Under the pieces are notes generated by a model. The model saw only the letters and a program-made list of their open reading frames with translations, did not search any database and was not told the DNA's origin. From Paraburkholderia sacchari (lineage in GTDB: Bacteria > Pseudomonadota > Gammaproteobacteria > Burkholderiales > Burkholderiaceae), in contig NZ_JTDB02000004.1 of assembly GCF_000785435.2 (NCBI RefSeq), forward strand, positions 310,001 through 374,000: DNA of 64,000 nucleotides. Direction: 5' to 3'. This document shows positions 1 to 8,963 of the stretch, piece after piece (position 1 is the first letter of the stretch; every line of letters begins with the position of its first letter). A program made the position numbers and the translations under genes.

Positions 1-56
1 AGGTGGACGGTTTTGGCGCAATGAGCCTGAAATCGGAATTCGTCAAGAAGGCTTGA
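1..56 (+). CDS. 3' end of an upstream gene (partial)
   Basis: An open frame enters from the left edge and ends in TGA at 54-56, reading VDGFGAMSLKSEFVKKA. Only 17 residues are visible, too few to assign a family. The VDG ending followed by a short tail would be compatible with the C-terminus of an SDR dehydrogenase, but that is a guess. The stop lies 32 bases before the ATG of the MBL-fold gene on the same strand, so the two may be co-transcribed. Confidence 0.4.
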   Translation, partial: VDGFGAMSLKSEFVKKA

Positions 57-88
57 TTGAAAGAGAGGCGGGCAAGAGGCGGATCGAC

Positions 89-1033
89 ATGGACCAGACT
101 CCCGGCAGTTTCGCTTCACCCGCAGCTCATCACGCATCCGTCGCGCGCGCCGACTTCGGCCGCGTTTCCGTGCTGTTTGGCGCGAAGAGCGGCAAGTACC
201 CCGATGGCAATCAGGTGCTCATTCGCGGCTCGGACACGCGCGCGGCTTTTGACACGCCGCTCGTCTCCAACCACATAGGCGCCGAATTCGAGGCGACCGA
301 ACTGGTGGTCATGGGGCACGTTCACGAAGACCACATGGCTGGCCTGCATCGCATTCCCCGCGCCGCTGTCCACGTGCACGAAGCCGATTTGCCGGCGATT
401 CGCAGTTCGGCTGGCATGTTCGCCGCGTATGGCACTGATGCGAAGGACGCACCGGCGTTGCTGGCCATGCTCCAGCGCGACTTCTTCTATGCGCCGCGTC
501 CGGACGCGCAGGGCTATGTGGATGGCGCGTGCTGGGATCTCGGTCAGTCGCGCATTCGCGCATTTCATCTGCCTGGCCATACCGCTGGCCACTGCGTCCT
601 GCTGGTCGAACCCGAGGGCGTGGCCTTTACAGGCGACATCGACCTGACGGGTTTTGGGCCTTACTACGGAGACGGCAGTTCGAGCCTGCGCGATTTTCGC
701 CGCAGCATTGCGCGGCTCGCCGATATTCCGGCGAAGGTGTGGGTCACGTCGCATCATCGTGGCGTGTACACCGACCGCGAACACTTCTTGCGCGATCTCG
801 CGGCGTTCGGCGCCAAGCTCGACGAGCGCGAACAGCGCCTGCTGGCGTGGCTCAAGGAATCGCCGAAGACGCTGGAGCAACTGGTCGAGCAGCGGCTGCT
901 CTATCCGCTGGGCTATGAGGGGCCCTGGGTGGTGTCCGCCGAGACGCGGACGATTTCGCAGCATCTGGTCGAGATGGTGGCCGATGGGCGGGTCGTGGTG
1001 GACGAGGAAGGCGTTTACCGGCCTGGATCCTGA
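89..1033 (+). CDS. MBL-fold metallo-hydrolase
   Basis: This is a 314-residue metallo-beta-lactamase-fold hydrolase. The metal-binding signature is clear in GHVHEDHMAG (HxHxDH), and further metal ligands are expected at LPGHTAGH and in the FTGDID segment. The C-terminal ~80 residues look like the helical/winged segment of glyoxalase-II/MBL proteins of the RNase-Z-like subgroup. I place the start at ATG 89, which has AAGAGG upstream, rather than the TTG at 53 that overlaps the previous stop. The substrate cannot be told from sequence; thioester or lactone hydrolysis is the usual activity of relatives. It is convergent with the deaminase gene, with only 56 bases between the stops. Confidence 0.9.
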   Translation: MDQTPGSFASPAAHHASVARADFGRVSVLFGAKSGKYPDGNQVLIRGSDTRAAFDTPLVSNHIGAEFEATELVVMGHVHEDHMAGLHRIPRAAVHVHEADLPAIRSSAGMFAAYGTDAKDAPALLAMLQRDFFYAPRPDAQGYVDGACWDLGQSRIRAFHLPGHTAGHCVLLVEPEGVAFTGDIDLTGFGPYYGDGSSSLRDFRRSIARLADIPAKVWVTSHHRGVYTDREHFLRDLAAFGAKLDEREQRLLAWLKESPKTLEQLVEQRLLYPLGYEGPWVVSAETRTISQHLVEMVADGRVVVDEEGVYRPGS

Positions 1034-1089
1034 ATCCATGAAACAGGCGAGCGCAAGCGCCTGACGCTTGCACCCGCCCCATCCCCAGC

Positions 1090-2481
1090 TCAATCCAGCA
1101 GTTCCCGCACGCCCTGTGCAGCATCGCGGCGCAGCGCCTCGAGATCCAGGCCCGGAATCTCGCCGTTCTCCACCACCACGCGGCCATTGACGATGCTGTG
1201 ATGCACGCGCACCGGTTCGCCCGCCGCAACGGGGGCGACCGCGAGGTCGTGGAATCCGTCGAAGCGCAGCGCGTTGAGGTCGTAGAGCACGAGGTCGGCG
1301 GCCTGGCCCGGCGCGAGCGTGCCCACCGCGTCGAGCCCGAGCACGCGCGCGCCGCCGGCTGTGCCCCAATGGACGACTTCTTCCACCGTGGTTGCCGCCG
1401 CACCATGCGCGGCGCGGTGCACGAGCCACGCGAAGTTCGCCTCGTGAGTCATGCTGCCCGATTCGTTGGACGCCACGCCGTCGACGGCCAGCGACACCGG
1501 CATGCCCGCAGCGGCCATGCGCGGCGCTGGGGCGATGCCGCTGCCGAGGCGCGCGTTGCTGACCGGGCAATGCGAGACCCCCGAGCCGGATTCGGCCAGC
1601 ATCGCAATCTCGCTGGCTTCGAGATGCACGAGGTGCGCGAACCACACGTCGGGACCGAGCCAGTCGTGTTCGGCCACGAACTCGACCGGCAGCTTGCCGA
1701 AGCGCTCGCGGCAGAAGTCCACATAGCGCGTGGTTTCCGAAAGGTGCGTATGCATGCGCAGACCCAGCCCGCGCGCGGCGCGCGCAAGCTCCGGAAGCAG
1801 TTCGGGCGGCAACGAGAAAGTGGGCGTGGTGGGCGCGACCACCACACGGCGCATCGAGGCCGCGCTGCCATCGTGATAGCGCGCTTTGAGGCGCTCGATA
1901 TCGGCGAGCATCTGGTCGAGCGTTTCCGGGTGCAGCACGGTCTTCGAAAAGCCCGGGTGATCGCCCGCCGATTGCAGCGCGCCGCCCCGGCACAGCACGA
2001 AGCGCAGGCCGAATGCGGCGGCTTCCTCGAATAGCAGGTCGCCCGTTTCCGTGGTGCCGTGCGCGTGATACAGGTAGTGATGATCGGCGCAGGTGGTCAC
2101 GCCCGACAGCAGCATCTCGGCCATGCCGAGCCGCGCCGCCGTGCGCGCGAGTTCGGGCGTGAAGCGCGCTAGACGCGGATACGGCACGGCGGCGAGCCAG
2201 TCCTGAAGATCGGCGTTGATGCCCGAAGGCACGGCCTTGAGCAGGTTCTGGAACAGGTGATGATGGGTGTTGACCCAGCCCGGGTAGACGACGCAGTCGC
2301 GCGCATCGATTACGCGTTCGCCGGCAAGCGGCGTGAGATTGGACGCGATCGATTCGATCCGGCCGTTGGCGATCCGCAGATCGACCTGGCCGAGACGGGC
2401 CTGCTCACCGGGGCGGCCGCTCATGACGGCGGCGGGGTTGCGGATCAGAATCGACTGGTTCGGCGGCGTTGTTGGGTTCAC
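1090..2481 (-). CDS. 8-oxoguanine deaminase (amidohydrolase superfamily)
   Basis: This 463-residue cytosolic metal-dependent deaminase belongs to the 8-oxoguanine / isoxanthopterin deaminase branch of the amidohydrolase superfamily. The metal site begins with THHHLFQNL (HxH at residues 73-75). The conserved HTHLSE and SLAVDGVASNESG segments follow, the latter carrying the catalytic Asp. Family activity converts 8-oxoguanine to urate plus ammonia. The next gene on the same strand upstream is an NCS2 purine permease (84-base gap), which supports a purine-salvage or catabolic role. Isoxanthopterin deaminase or a related heterocycle deaminase is the main alternative. Length and domain order are normal for the family. 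Confidence 0.88.
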   Translation of the reverse strand: MNPTTPPNQSILIRNPAAVMSGRPGEQARLGQVDLRIANGRIESIASNLTPLAGERVIDARDCVVYPGWVNTHHHLFQNLLKAVPSGINADLQDWLAAVPYPRLARFTPELARTAARLGMAEMLLSGVTTCADHHYLYHAHGTTETGDLLFEEAAAFGLRFVLCRGGALQSAGDHPGFSKTVLHPETLDQMLADIERLKARYHDGSAASMRRVVVAPTTPTFSLPPELLPELARAARGLGLRMHTHLSETTRYVDFCRERFGKLPVEFVAEHDWLGPDVWFAHLVHLEASEIAMLAESGSGVSHCPVSNARLGSGIAPAPRMAAAGMPVSLAVDGVASNESGSMTHEANFAWLVHRAAHGAAATTVEEVVHWGTAGGARVLGLDAVGTLAPGQAADLVLYDLNALRFDGFHDLAVAPVAAGEPVRVHHSIVNGRVVVENGEIPGLDLEALRRDAAQGVRELLD

Positions 2482-2565
2482 GATCAGGCATCCTTATTAT
2501 GTGTATTGGGAAGCGCTGCGCGAGCATGGGTAGCGCTCGCGCGAGCCGGTGAGTGTTAGTCGAAA

Positions 2566-3930
2566 TCAGTCACGCACCATGGTTGCGCAAGCGGCATTGG
2601 CGTGCTCGTCCTGAATGCGTTCGGCGGGGCGCACGCCGTTCAGCACGGCGTTGAGCACGACAGAAACGAGGCAGGCAAGCACGACGCCGCTGTGCAGGAA
2701 GGGCTGCGTCCATGCGGGCATATGGGCGAACACCTGCGGAGTCATCACCGGGATCAGCGCCGTGGCAATCGTGAAGCCCACGATCAGCACGTTGTAGCGA
2801 TTGTTCTCGAAGTCCACCTTCGCGAGCGTTTGCACGCCCGCGGCCACCACCACGCCGAACATGGCGATGCCTGCACCGCCGAGCGCCGCCGAGGGCGTGG
2901 CCGCCACGATGGCGCCAACCTTGGGCACGAGCGCGACTGCGCACATCAGCACGCCGCTCGTCGCCACGATCCAGCGGCTGCGCACGCCGGTCAGAATCAC
3001 AAGGCCCACGTTTTCCATGAAGGCGATGAACGGGAACGCGGCGAACATGCCGGCAATCGCGCTGGCCACGCCATTGGCGCGCAGGCCGCGCACGACGTCT
3101 TCCTCGCTCACTTCCTTGTCGACGATGTCGCCGATCGCCACGAACAGGCCCATCGATTCGACCATCTGCACGATCATCACGACAGCCATGGTGGCGATGG
3201 GCACAATCGAAAATTGGGGCGTGCCGAAGTAGAACGGCATGGGCAGCGTGAACCACGGCGTGGCGGCAACGTTGGCGTAATGGCCCATGCCGAGCGCGAC
3301 GGCGAGCCCGGTGCCCACGACGAGCCCGATCAGCACCGAAAGATTGCGCACGAACGGCGAGCCGAAGCGGTTGATCAGAAGGATCACCGTGGCGACCAGC
3401 AGCGTGACGCCGAGAAACGGGAGCGAGCCGAATGCGTCTTTGTCGACGTTGCCGCCGCCGCCCACCCATTGATACGCAACCGGAAAGAGCTGCAAGCCGA
3501 TCACGGTGACGATGCAGCCCGTCACCACAGGCGGGAAGAAGCGCCGCAGCCGGCCGACCAGCGGCGCGGCGAACGCCGTGAACAGGCCCGCGCCGATCAC
3601 CGCGCCGCACACGCCCGTGAAGCCGATGCCGGGCGTGAGGCCAATCGCGATCACGGGGCCGACGCTGCTGAACGCCACGCCTTGCAGGATCGGCAGCTTC
3701 ACGCCGAGCTTCCAGGCGCCGACGGTTTGAAAGATCGTCGAGATGCCGGAACAGAACAGCGCGGTGCTGATGAGCACCGTGGTGTCGGCGGGCGACATTT
3801 TGAGCGCCGAAGCGACGATCAACGGCACGGCGATCGCGCCGATATAGGCCACCAGCATATGCTGCATGCCGAGTGTGAGCATCTGGCGCCAGGGGAGAAT
3901 TCTATCGACGGGATGTGCGGCGGTGTTCAT
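2566..3930 (-). CDS. NCS2-family purine/uracil permease
   Basis: This is a 454-residue inner-membrane nucleobase:cation symporter of the NCS2 (UraA/XanQ/UacT) family with about 14 hydrophobic segments. Recognisable family features are the N-terminal MQHMLVAYIGAIAVPLI, the SVGPVIAIG stretch and GVCGAVIGAG. Together with the 8-oxoguanine deaminase directly downstream on the same strand it probably imports urate, xanthine or another oxopurine. The ATG has AGGAGA about nine bases upstream. It is divergent from the LysR gene beginning at 4140 across a 209-base region, which is the expected place for LysR control. Confidence 0.92.
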   Translation of the reverse strand: MNTAAHPVDRILPWRQMLTLGMQHMLVAYIGAIAVPLIVASALKMSPADTTVLISTALFCSGISTIFQTVGAWKLGVKLPILQGVAFSSVGPVIAIGLTPGIGFTGVCGAVIGAGLFTAFAAPLVGRLRRFFPPVVTGCIVTVIGLQLFPVAYQWVGGGGNVDKDAFGSLPFLGVTLLVATVILLINRFGSPFVRNLSVLIGLVVGTGLAVALGMGHYANVAATPWFTLPMPFYFGTPQFSIVPIATMAVVMIVQMVESMGLFVAIGDIVDKEVSEEDVVRGLRANGVASAIAGMFAAFPFIAFMENVGLVILTGVRSRWIVATSGVLMCAVALVPKVGAIVAATPSAALGGAGIAMFGVVVAAGVQTLAKVDFENNRYNVLIVGFTIATALIPVMTPQVFAHMPAWTQPFLHSGVVLACLVSVVLNAVLNGVRPAERIQDEHANAACATMVRD

Positions 3931-4139
3931 GACGTGTCTCCTGATTTTCGTTTCCGGCCGATTCCGTGCCGGCCAGTTAATTCGGACTTCTAGTCATGCT
4001 GCGATTGCAATAAACTGATCGGGCCGCGGTTTCTCCAGGAGAGAAACGGGTGCAGCTTGCGACCAAGTTTCACAAGACGAAATCGCTCTGTACAATATTT
4101 TTTCCCTTCGACCTTGATACGTTTGCGATATGGACCCCC

Positions 4140-5030
4140 ATGGATTTGCGTCTCTTGCGTTACTTCGCGGCGCTTGCCGACGAACTCCATTTCGGCCGCG
4201 CGGCCGCGCGCCTGCACATTTCCCAGCCGCCGCTGAGCCAGCAGATCCGGCTGCTTGAGGAGGAGTTGGGCACGGCGCTGTTCATCCGCTCGCAACATCG
4301 CGTCGAACTGACCGAGGCAGGGAAAACACTGAGCAAGCAGGTGCCGCTGATCTTCGCGCAGTTCGAGCGCGCGATCGATCTCACGCGCTGCGCGGGCCGC
4401 GGCGAAATGGGCAATCTCGCGGTGGGCATCATCAGCTCGGCCATGGTCGCGCCCATTCCGCGCGCGCTTGGCGTGTTCGCGAGCCGCCATCCGCAGGTGC
4501 GCTGGACGCTCAACGAAATGACGCCCGTGGAGCAGATTGGGGCGCTCAAGGAGAAGCGGCTCGACGTGTGCTTTTTTCGTCTGTACCAGGACGATCCCGC
4601 GATTCGCTGCGAAGCGATTGGCCGCGATACGGCCATGGCCGTGCTGCCGGCCGATCATCCGCTGGCCGCGCGCAAGCAGATCGCCCTTGGCGAGCTCGCG
4701 CACGAGCGCTTCATTTCGTTTGGCTTGCGCCAGTCGCAGCTTGCGCGCGCGCTCCAGGACGCTTGCGTGAAGGCGCGTTTCACGCCCCAGATCGTGCACG
4801 AGGTGGTGGAGGTGCATACGCTGCTTTCGCTCGTGAGGGAAGGGTTGGGCGTGGCGCTGCTGCCGACCTCGGCCCAGCAGATCTCAACGGGCGGCGTGGT
4901 GTTCGTGAAGCTCGCCCAGAGCGATCTCGACGTTTCGCTGCACGCGCGCTACCGCGCCGACGACACCTCGCCCGTGCTGCACGCATTTCTCGACACGGTG
5001 CGCGAAGTGGCCGCCGCGATGGAGCGTTGA
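4140..5030 (+). CDS. LysR-family regulator, divergent from purine permease
   Basis: This 296-residue LysR-type transcriptional regulator has the winged helix-turn-helix at residues ~3-62 (ELHFGRAAARLHISQPPLSQ) and the periplasmic-binding-like effector domain after ~90. I chose ATG 4140 because LysR proteins begin with M-D/E-L-R-x-L-x-Y-F, as here (MDLRLLRYFAAL). A longer frame from 4050 adds 30 residues with no family resemblance. Its position back to back with the NCS2 permease/8-oxoguanine deaminase unit makes that unit its likely target, with a purine derivative as co-inducer (inference). Confidence 0.9.
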   Translation: MDLRLLRYFAALADELHFGRAAARLHISQPPLSQQIRLLEEELGTALFIRSQHRVELTEAGKTLSKQVPLIFAQFERAIDLTRCAGRGEMGNLAVGIISSAMVAPIPRALGVFASRHPQVRWTLNEMTPVEQIGALKEKRLDVCFFRLYQDDPAIRCEAIGRDTAMAVLPADHPLAARKQIALGELAHERFISFGLRQSQLARALQDACVKARFTPQIVHEVVEVHTLLSLVREGLGVALLPTSAQQISTGGVVFVKLAQSDLDVSLHARYRADDTSPVLHAFLDTVREVAAAMER

Positions 5031-5064
5031 GGGGCGATCCGCAAACCTTGCGGATGGACGAAAC

Positions 5065-5955
5065 TCACGCGAGCGTGCGCGCCACCAGCTCGCCGATCAC
5101 CTTCACCAGCGGCGCCACGAGTGCCGCGCGCTCGCGCGGCCAGAGCGCGTAGAGGTTGTAGTGGGTGGGCAGCTCCACCTCGTTGAGCGCCACAATGCGC
5201 CCTTCGCGGCGCGCATCGGCGGCGAGCAGGCCGCGCGCGAGCCCCGCGCCCATGCCCGAGCCCAACGCGGCCACCAGCCCCGCCGCGTTGTCCAGCACCG
5301 CGATGCTGTCGGGTTCCACGCCCGGCAGGCCGGACTCTTCCAGCCATGGAATCCACGAACGCTTGGTGTAGCCGAGCAGCGGCAGCGTCAGCACCTGCTC
5401 GGGCGTGAGCGGCAGCGTGAGGCCGTGGCGCTCGAGCAGCGCGGGCGAGGCCATGGCCGCGAGCCGGTCGTGGCACACCAGCGTGCTGTCCACGCCTTCC
5501 CATTCCCCATACCCGTAGCGCAGCGCGAGATCGACATGCTCGAACGCGAAGCGGTCGTAGCGCGATGCGGACAGCACGGTCAGCGAAACGCCGTCTAGCG
5601 CATCCACGATCGCGGGCAAGCGCGAGGGAAACCATCCCTGCATCAGCTCGGGGTCGACGTCGAGCGTGATGGACGGCCCGGCGGGCCGGCCCTTGACGGT
5701 CGAGATCGCGCGGTCGATTTGCTCGAGCCCCGCCGAAAGCTGATTGGCGAACAGCGTGCCCGCGTCGGTGAGCGCGATGCGCCCGCCCACGCGCGCGAAC
5801 AGCGGCTGGCCGATGAAATCTTCGAGCGAGCGAATCTGTTGGCTGATCGCGCTGTGCGTGAGCGAGAGCTGGCGCGCAGCGCTCGAAAAACTGCCGACTT
5901 TTGCCGCTTGCAGAAAGGCCTGCATCGACTGGATCGAGGGGTAGCGCTTGAGCAT
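5065..5955 (-). CDS. LysR-family regulator, divergent from molybdenum hydroxylase
   Basis: This is a 296-residue LysR-type regulator resembling the GcvA/AmpR branch. It starts MLKRYPSIQSMQAFLQAAK and has a clear HTH (SFSSAARQLSLTHSAISQQI). The effector-binding domain covers roughly residues 95-290. It is convergent with the preceding LysR gene (34-base gap) and divergent from the two-subunit molybdenum hydroxylase starting at 6167. The 211-base gap between them holds a triple A-tract repeat at 6096-6135 that could be its operator. The effector is unknown. Confidence 0.9.
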   Translation of the reverse strand: MLKRYPSIQSMQAFLQAAKVGSFSSAARQLSLTHSAISQQIRSLEDFIGQPLFARVGGRIALTDAGTLFANQLSAGLEQIDRAISTVKGRPAGPSITLDVDPELMQGWFPSRLPAIVDALDGVSLTVLSASRYDRFAFEHVDLALRYGYGEWEGVDSTLVCHDRLAAMASPALLERHGLTLPLTPEQVLTLPLLGYTKRSWIPWLEESGLPGVEPDSIAVLDNAAGLVAALGSGMGAGLARGLLAADARREGRIVALNEVELPTHYNLYALWPRERAALVAPLVKVIGELVARTLA

Positions 5956-6095
5956 GTGTTAGTCCGGCTAACAGAGGATCGACGAAATGATCGCTGGCTT
6001 CGCGCGCGGCGGCTTTCAATAATGCAGCCGTGTTTGCGGGCACGCGCTGGAAAACGTGAAGTGATTTGAGAGCGTCCCGAAGCCGCAACGATACG

Positions 6096-6135
6096 GGAAA
6101 AATCCGGCGGAAAAAATCCAGCAGGAAAAAACCCG
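6096..6135. promoter_or_regulatory. Triple A-tract repeat upstream of the iorAB-like operon
   Basis: Three imperfect tandem copies of GGAAAAA(A)(T/C)CC start at 6096, 6110 and 6125, with 14-15 base spacing. They lie 32-71 bases before the GTG start of the [2Fe-2S] subunit and in the divergent gap with a LysR gene. Repeated, roughly phased A-tracts flanked by GG/CC could form a bent regulator-binding region. This is seen directly in the sequence; the regulatory role is inferred. Confidence 0.4.
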
Positions 6136-6166
6136 GAAATAACATGGATAACGTAGGAGGCAGCGC

Positions 6167-6676
6167 GTGATTTCGATAGTGGTGAACGATACCCGGCATA
6201 CGATCGATGATGTGCCGGACGACATGCCTTTGCTTTGGGTGCTGCGCGACCGCCTCAGGCTCACCGGCACGAAGTTCGGTTGCGGCAAGGGCCAATGCGG
6301 CGCTTGCACGGTGCACCTGGAAGGCGCGGCGGTGCGCTCGTGCATGTTGCCCGCGGTGGCGGCGGACGGGCGGCGCATCACGACTATCGAAGGCTTGTCT
6401 CACGACGGACGCCATCCGCTGCAACTCGCGTGGATTGCCGAAGACGTGCCGCAATGCGGCTATTGCCAGTCGGGCCAACTGATGCAGGCGGCGGCGCTGC
6501 TCGCGCAAGACGGCAAGCCCGACGACGCCGCCATCGTTTCGACGATGTCGGGCAACGTGTGCCGCTGCGGCACGTATGGACGCATTCATCGCGCGATCAA
6601 GCGGGCCGCTTCGGGGGATCCCACCTTGAACACGATTGCGACGCCCGTGCCGGAACACGCCGGCAAGGAGGCCTGA
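6167..6676 (+). CDS. [2Fe-2S] subunit of a xanthine-oxidase-family hydroxylase (IorA-like)
   Basis: This 169-residue iron-sulfur subunit of a molybdenum hydroxylase is like isoquinoline 1-oxidoreductase alpha subunit. The plant-type ferredoxin cluster ligands lie in FGCGKGQCGACTVHL plus a following Cys. The second cluster lies in the helical domain (QCGYCQSGQ and GNVCRCGTYG). Start is GTG 6167 with a strong AGGAGG at 6155-6160. The stop TGA abuts the ATG of the large subunit, so the two are co-translated. It passes electrons from the molybdopterin site to an acceptor; no FAD subunit is encoded nearby, which fits the cytochrome-linked IorAB subgroup. Confidence 0.92.
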   Translation: MISIVVNDTRHTIDDVPDDMPLLWVLRDRLRLTGTKFGCGKGQCGACTVHLEGAAVRSCMLPAVAADGRRITTIEGLSHDGRHPLQLAWIAEDVPQCGYCQSGQLMQAAALLAQDGKPDDAAIVSTMSGNVCRCGTYGRIHRAIKRAASGDPTLNTIATPVPEHAGKEA

Positions 6677-8905
6677 ATGCGCCTCGACGATCAACACGGC
6701 GCCTCGCGCCGACGCTTCCTGAAGCAGGGTTCCGCGTTGCTGGCCGCCGGCCTCGCGGTGGGCTTCGTGCTGCCCGAGGCGAATGCCGCTACGGCAGCGG
6801 AGTCGGCAAGCAGCGGCGACCCGCATCCGCAGCACGGCGAATTCGAGCCCAACGCATGGGTGCGCGTGCTGCCCGACGACACGATCAAGCTTGTCGTCCA
6901 CAAGCACGATTCCGGCACCGGCACGCGCACGGCGCTCGCGGCGGTGGTGGCCGAGGAACTCGACGTCGATCCATTCCGCGTGGAGGTCATCACGCCCGAG
7001 GATCCGTTCTTTCCGCAATACATTCATCCGCTTTGGAAGGTGTTTTCGACGGGCGGCAGCACCAGCGTCTCGCTCGAATACGAGCGCTTGCGCCGCGCGG
7101 GCGCGACGGCGCGCGCGATGTTGATCGAGGCTGCGGCGCAGCAGTGGCGCGTGCCGGCCTCGGCATGCACGACCGATAACGGCAATGTGGTGGAAGCCGC
7201 AAGCGGCCGCCGCGCGACCTACGGCTCGCTTGCCGCGCGCGCAGCGAAGCTGCCCGCGCCGAAAGACGTCGCGCTCAAGCCGCCCGGTGAGTTCAAGTAC
7301 GTGGGCAAGCTGCGCAAGAAGCGCGATGCCGCGCAAAAGACCACCGGCAGCTTCGGGTACAGCATCGACGTGTCGCTGCCCGGCATGCTCGTGGCCGTGC
7401 TCACGCGCGCGCCCATGATCGACGGCCGCGTGCGCAGTGTCGACGCGAAGGCCGCGCTCGCGATTCCGGGCGTGCGCGACGTGCTGCGGATTCCCGCGCG
7501 GCCCGATGTTCTCGGCGGCAATCAGGCCGGCGTGGCCGTGCTCGCGGACGACTACTGGGCCGCGCATCGCGGCCAGGCGGCGCTGCAGATCGAATGGGAC
7601 GACAGCCCGTTCGAGTCGTTCGACAGCAGCACGCTGGCGGCGCGCCAGGCCGCCTGGCTGAGCGACCCCGCCGCGCGCGTGGTGCCGACCGTACAGAACG
7701 GCGACGCCAAAGCGGCGGGCGGGAAAATGATCGAAGCGTCGTACTCGATGCCGTACAAGGCCGCGAATCCGCTCGAACCGGTCAACGTGACCGCGTGGGC
7801 CAGAAACGGCGGCATCGAATACTGGGGTGGATTGCAGGTGCCGTCGTCGGCGCGGGAGGCAGCCGAGGCTATCGGTAGCATTCCTGAGAATTGCGTGACG
7901 CTGCATGAACTGGTTTCGGGCGGCAGCTTCGGCGCGCGCGAATCGAAGTACTGGCTCTTTGAAGTGACATGGCTCGCGATCAAGACCGGCAAGCCCGTCA
8001 AGCTGATGAACAGCCGCGAGGACGAGATGCGCGCGCTCTACTATCATGCGGCCACTCATCATCGCGCGCGGGCCGTGGTCGATTCGAAGGGGCAGCTTGC
8101 TTCGCTGGAATTGCGCGCGGTCTCACCGGCTTCGCCTGAACAGTGGGAGCCGGGCTATCTCGACCGCGCGGACCGCATGGACTACAGCACGACCGAGGCC
8201 ATTAACAAGTGGGAGTTTGCCTATAGCGCGCCGCATCGCGACATCGGCTGGGTGCGTCATGAGACGGGCGTGCCCACGGGCTGGTACCGCGCGGTGAGCT
8301 ATATCCCGAACGTGTTCGCCGTGGAGTCGATCATGGACGAGGCCGCGCACGCCGCGCGCCGCGACCCGCTGGAGTTTCGCATCGCGCATATGCGCGAGCG
8401 GCCGCGGCACGTGGCGGTGCTGCGCGAAGCGGCAAAGCGCGCGGGTTGGGGACAGGCCTTGCCGGCCGGGACGGCCCTCGGCATCTCGACCAACGAGGCC
8501 TATAGCAGTTACATCGCCGTGATCGCGCGCGTGAAGCGCAAGGGCGAAGCCGTGGTGGTCGAGAAGCTGACCTGCGTCACCGATTGCGGGATTGCGGTGT
8601 CACCGGGCGGCGTGGAAGAGCAGCTTTATGGCGGCCTGATGTGGGGGCTCGGCCATGCCACGGGCGATCGCATCGACATTCGCAACGGCCGCGTGCAGCA
8701 AAGCAACTTCGACACGTATCGCGTGATGAGAATGAGCGATATGCCCGACATCGACATTCATATCGTGCAGGGCGACGTGAGCAAGCCGGGCGGCGTGGGC
8801 GAACTGGCGGGCCCGTCGGTTGCGCCGGCCATTGCCAATGCGGTGTTCAGTTTGACGGGCAAGCGCCTGCGCGAGACGCCGTTCGATTTGCGAATGCAGG
8901 CGTAG
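6677..8905 (+). CDS. Molybdopterin-binding subunit of a xanthine-oxidase-family hydroxylase (IorB-like)
   Basis: This 742-residue catalytic subunit begins with a twin-arginine leader (SRRRFLKQGSALLAAGLA), so the complex is probably exported folded to the periplasm, as in the IorB group. Molybdopterin-cofactor features include GGSFGARE near residue 420 and a C-terminal GVGELAGPSVAPA segment whose Glu is in the position of the catalytic base. It follows the [2Fe-2S] subunit without a gap (AAGGAG at 6665-6670). It should hydroxylate an N-heterocycle or aldehyde. The nearby purine genes suggest a purine-like ring, but the substrate cannot be read from sequence. No XdhC-type maturation gene or cytochrome subunit is in the window. 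Confidence 0.9.
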   Translation: MRLDDQHGASRRRFLKQGSALLAAGLAVGFVLPEANAATAAESASSGDPHPQHGEFEPNAWVRVLPDDTIKLVVHKHDSGTGTRTALAAVVAEELDVDPFRVEVITPEDPFFPQYIHPLWKVFSTGGSTSVSLEYERLRRAGATARAMLIEAAAQQWRVPASACTTDNGNVVEAASGRRATYGSLAARAAKLPAPKDVALKPPGEFKYVGKLRKKRDAAQKTTGSFGYSIDVSLPGMLVAVLTRAPMIDGRVRSVDAKAALAIPGVRDVLRIPARPDVLGGNQAGVAVLADDYWAAHRGQAALQIEWDDSPFESFDSSTLAARQAAWLSDPAARVVPTVQNGDAKAAGGKMIEASYSMPYKAANPLEPVNVTAWARNGGIEYWGGLQVPSSAREAAEAIGSIPENCVTLHELVSGGSFGARESKYWLFEVTWLAIKTGKPVKLMNSREDEMRALYYHAATHHRARAVVDSKGQLASLELRAVSPASPEQWEPGYLDRADRMDYSTTEAINKWEFAYSAPHRDIGWVRHETGVPTGWYRAVSYIPNVFAVESIMDEAAHAARRDPLEFRIAHMRERPRHVAVLREAAKRAGWGQALPAGTALGISTNEAYSSYIAVIARVKRKGEAVVVEKLTCVTDCGIAVSPGGVEEQLYGGLMWGLGHATGDRIDIRNGRVQQSNFDTYRVMRMSDMPDIDIHIVQGDVSKPGGVGELAGPSVAPAIANAVFSLTGKRLRETPFDLRMQA

Positions 8906-8912
8906 TGGGAAT

Positions 8913-8947
8913 GCGCTCGAGGCAAGGCGATCCCTTGTCTTGAGCGC
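8913..8947. terminator. Bidirectional hairpin terminator
   Basis: A 15-base stem (8913-8927 with 8933-8947) pairs fully on the plus RNA if two G-U wobbles are allowed, with a 5-base loop, and is followed by a T-rich stretch. It sits between the convergent hydroxylase and GST genes and probably stops transcription from both. Confidence 0.6.
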
Positions 8948-8963
8948 TCATGTGCTTGTGTGT

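Noticed and set aside
2602..3993. Plus-strand 463-codon frame opposite the NCS2 permease
   Set aside because: The translation is a His/Arg/Asp-rich low-complexity mirror of a membrane protein gene and has no recognisable domain.
4949..8062. Open minus-strand frame of more than 1000 codons
   Set aside because: It runs antisense to two well-supported genes (a LysR regulator and the molybdenum hydroxylase subunits). Its composition is Arg/Ala/His-rich with no family similarity, the usual artefact of high-GC third positions.
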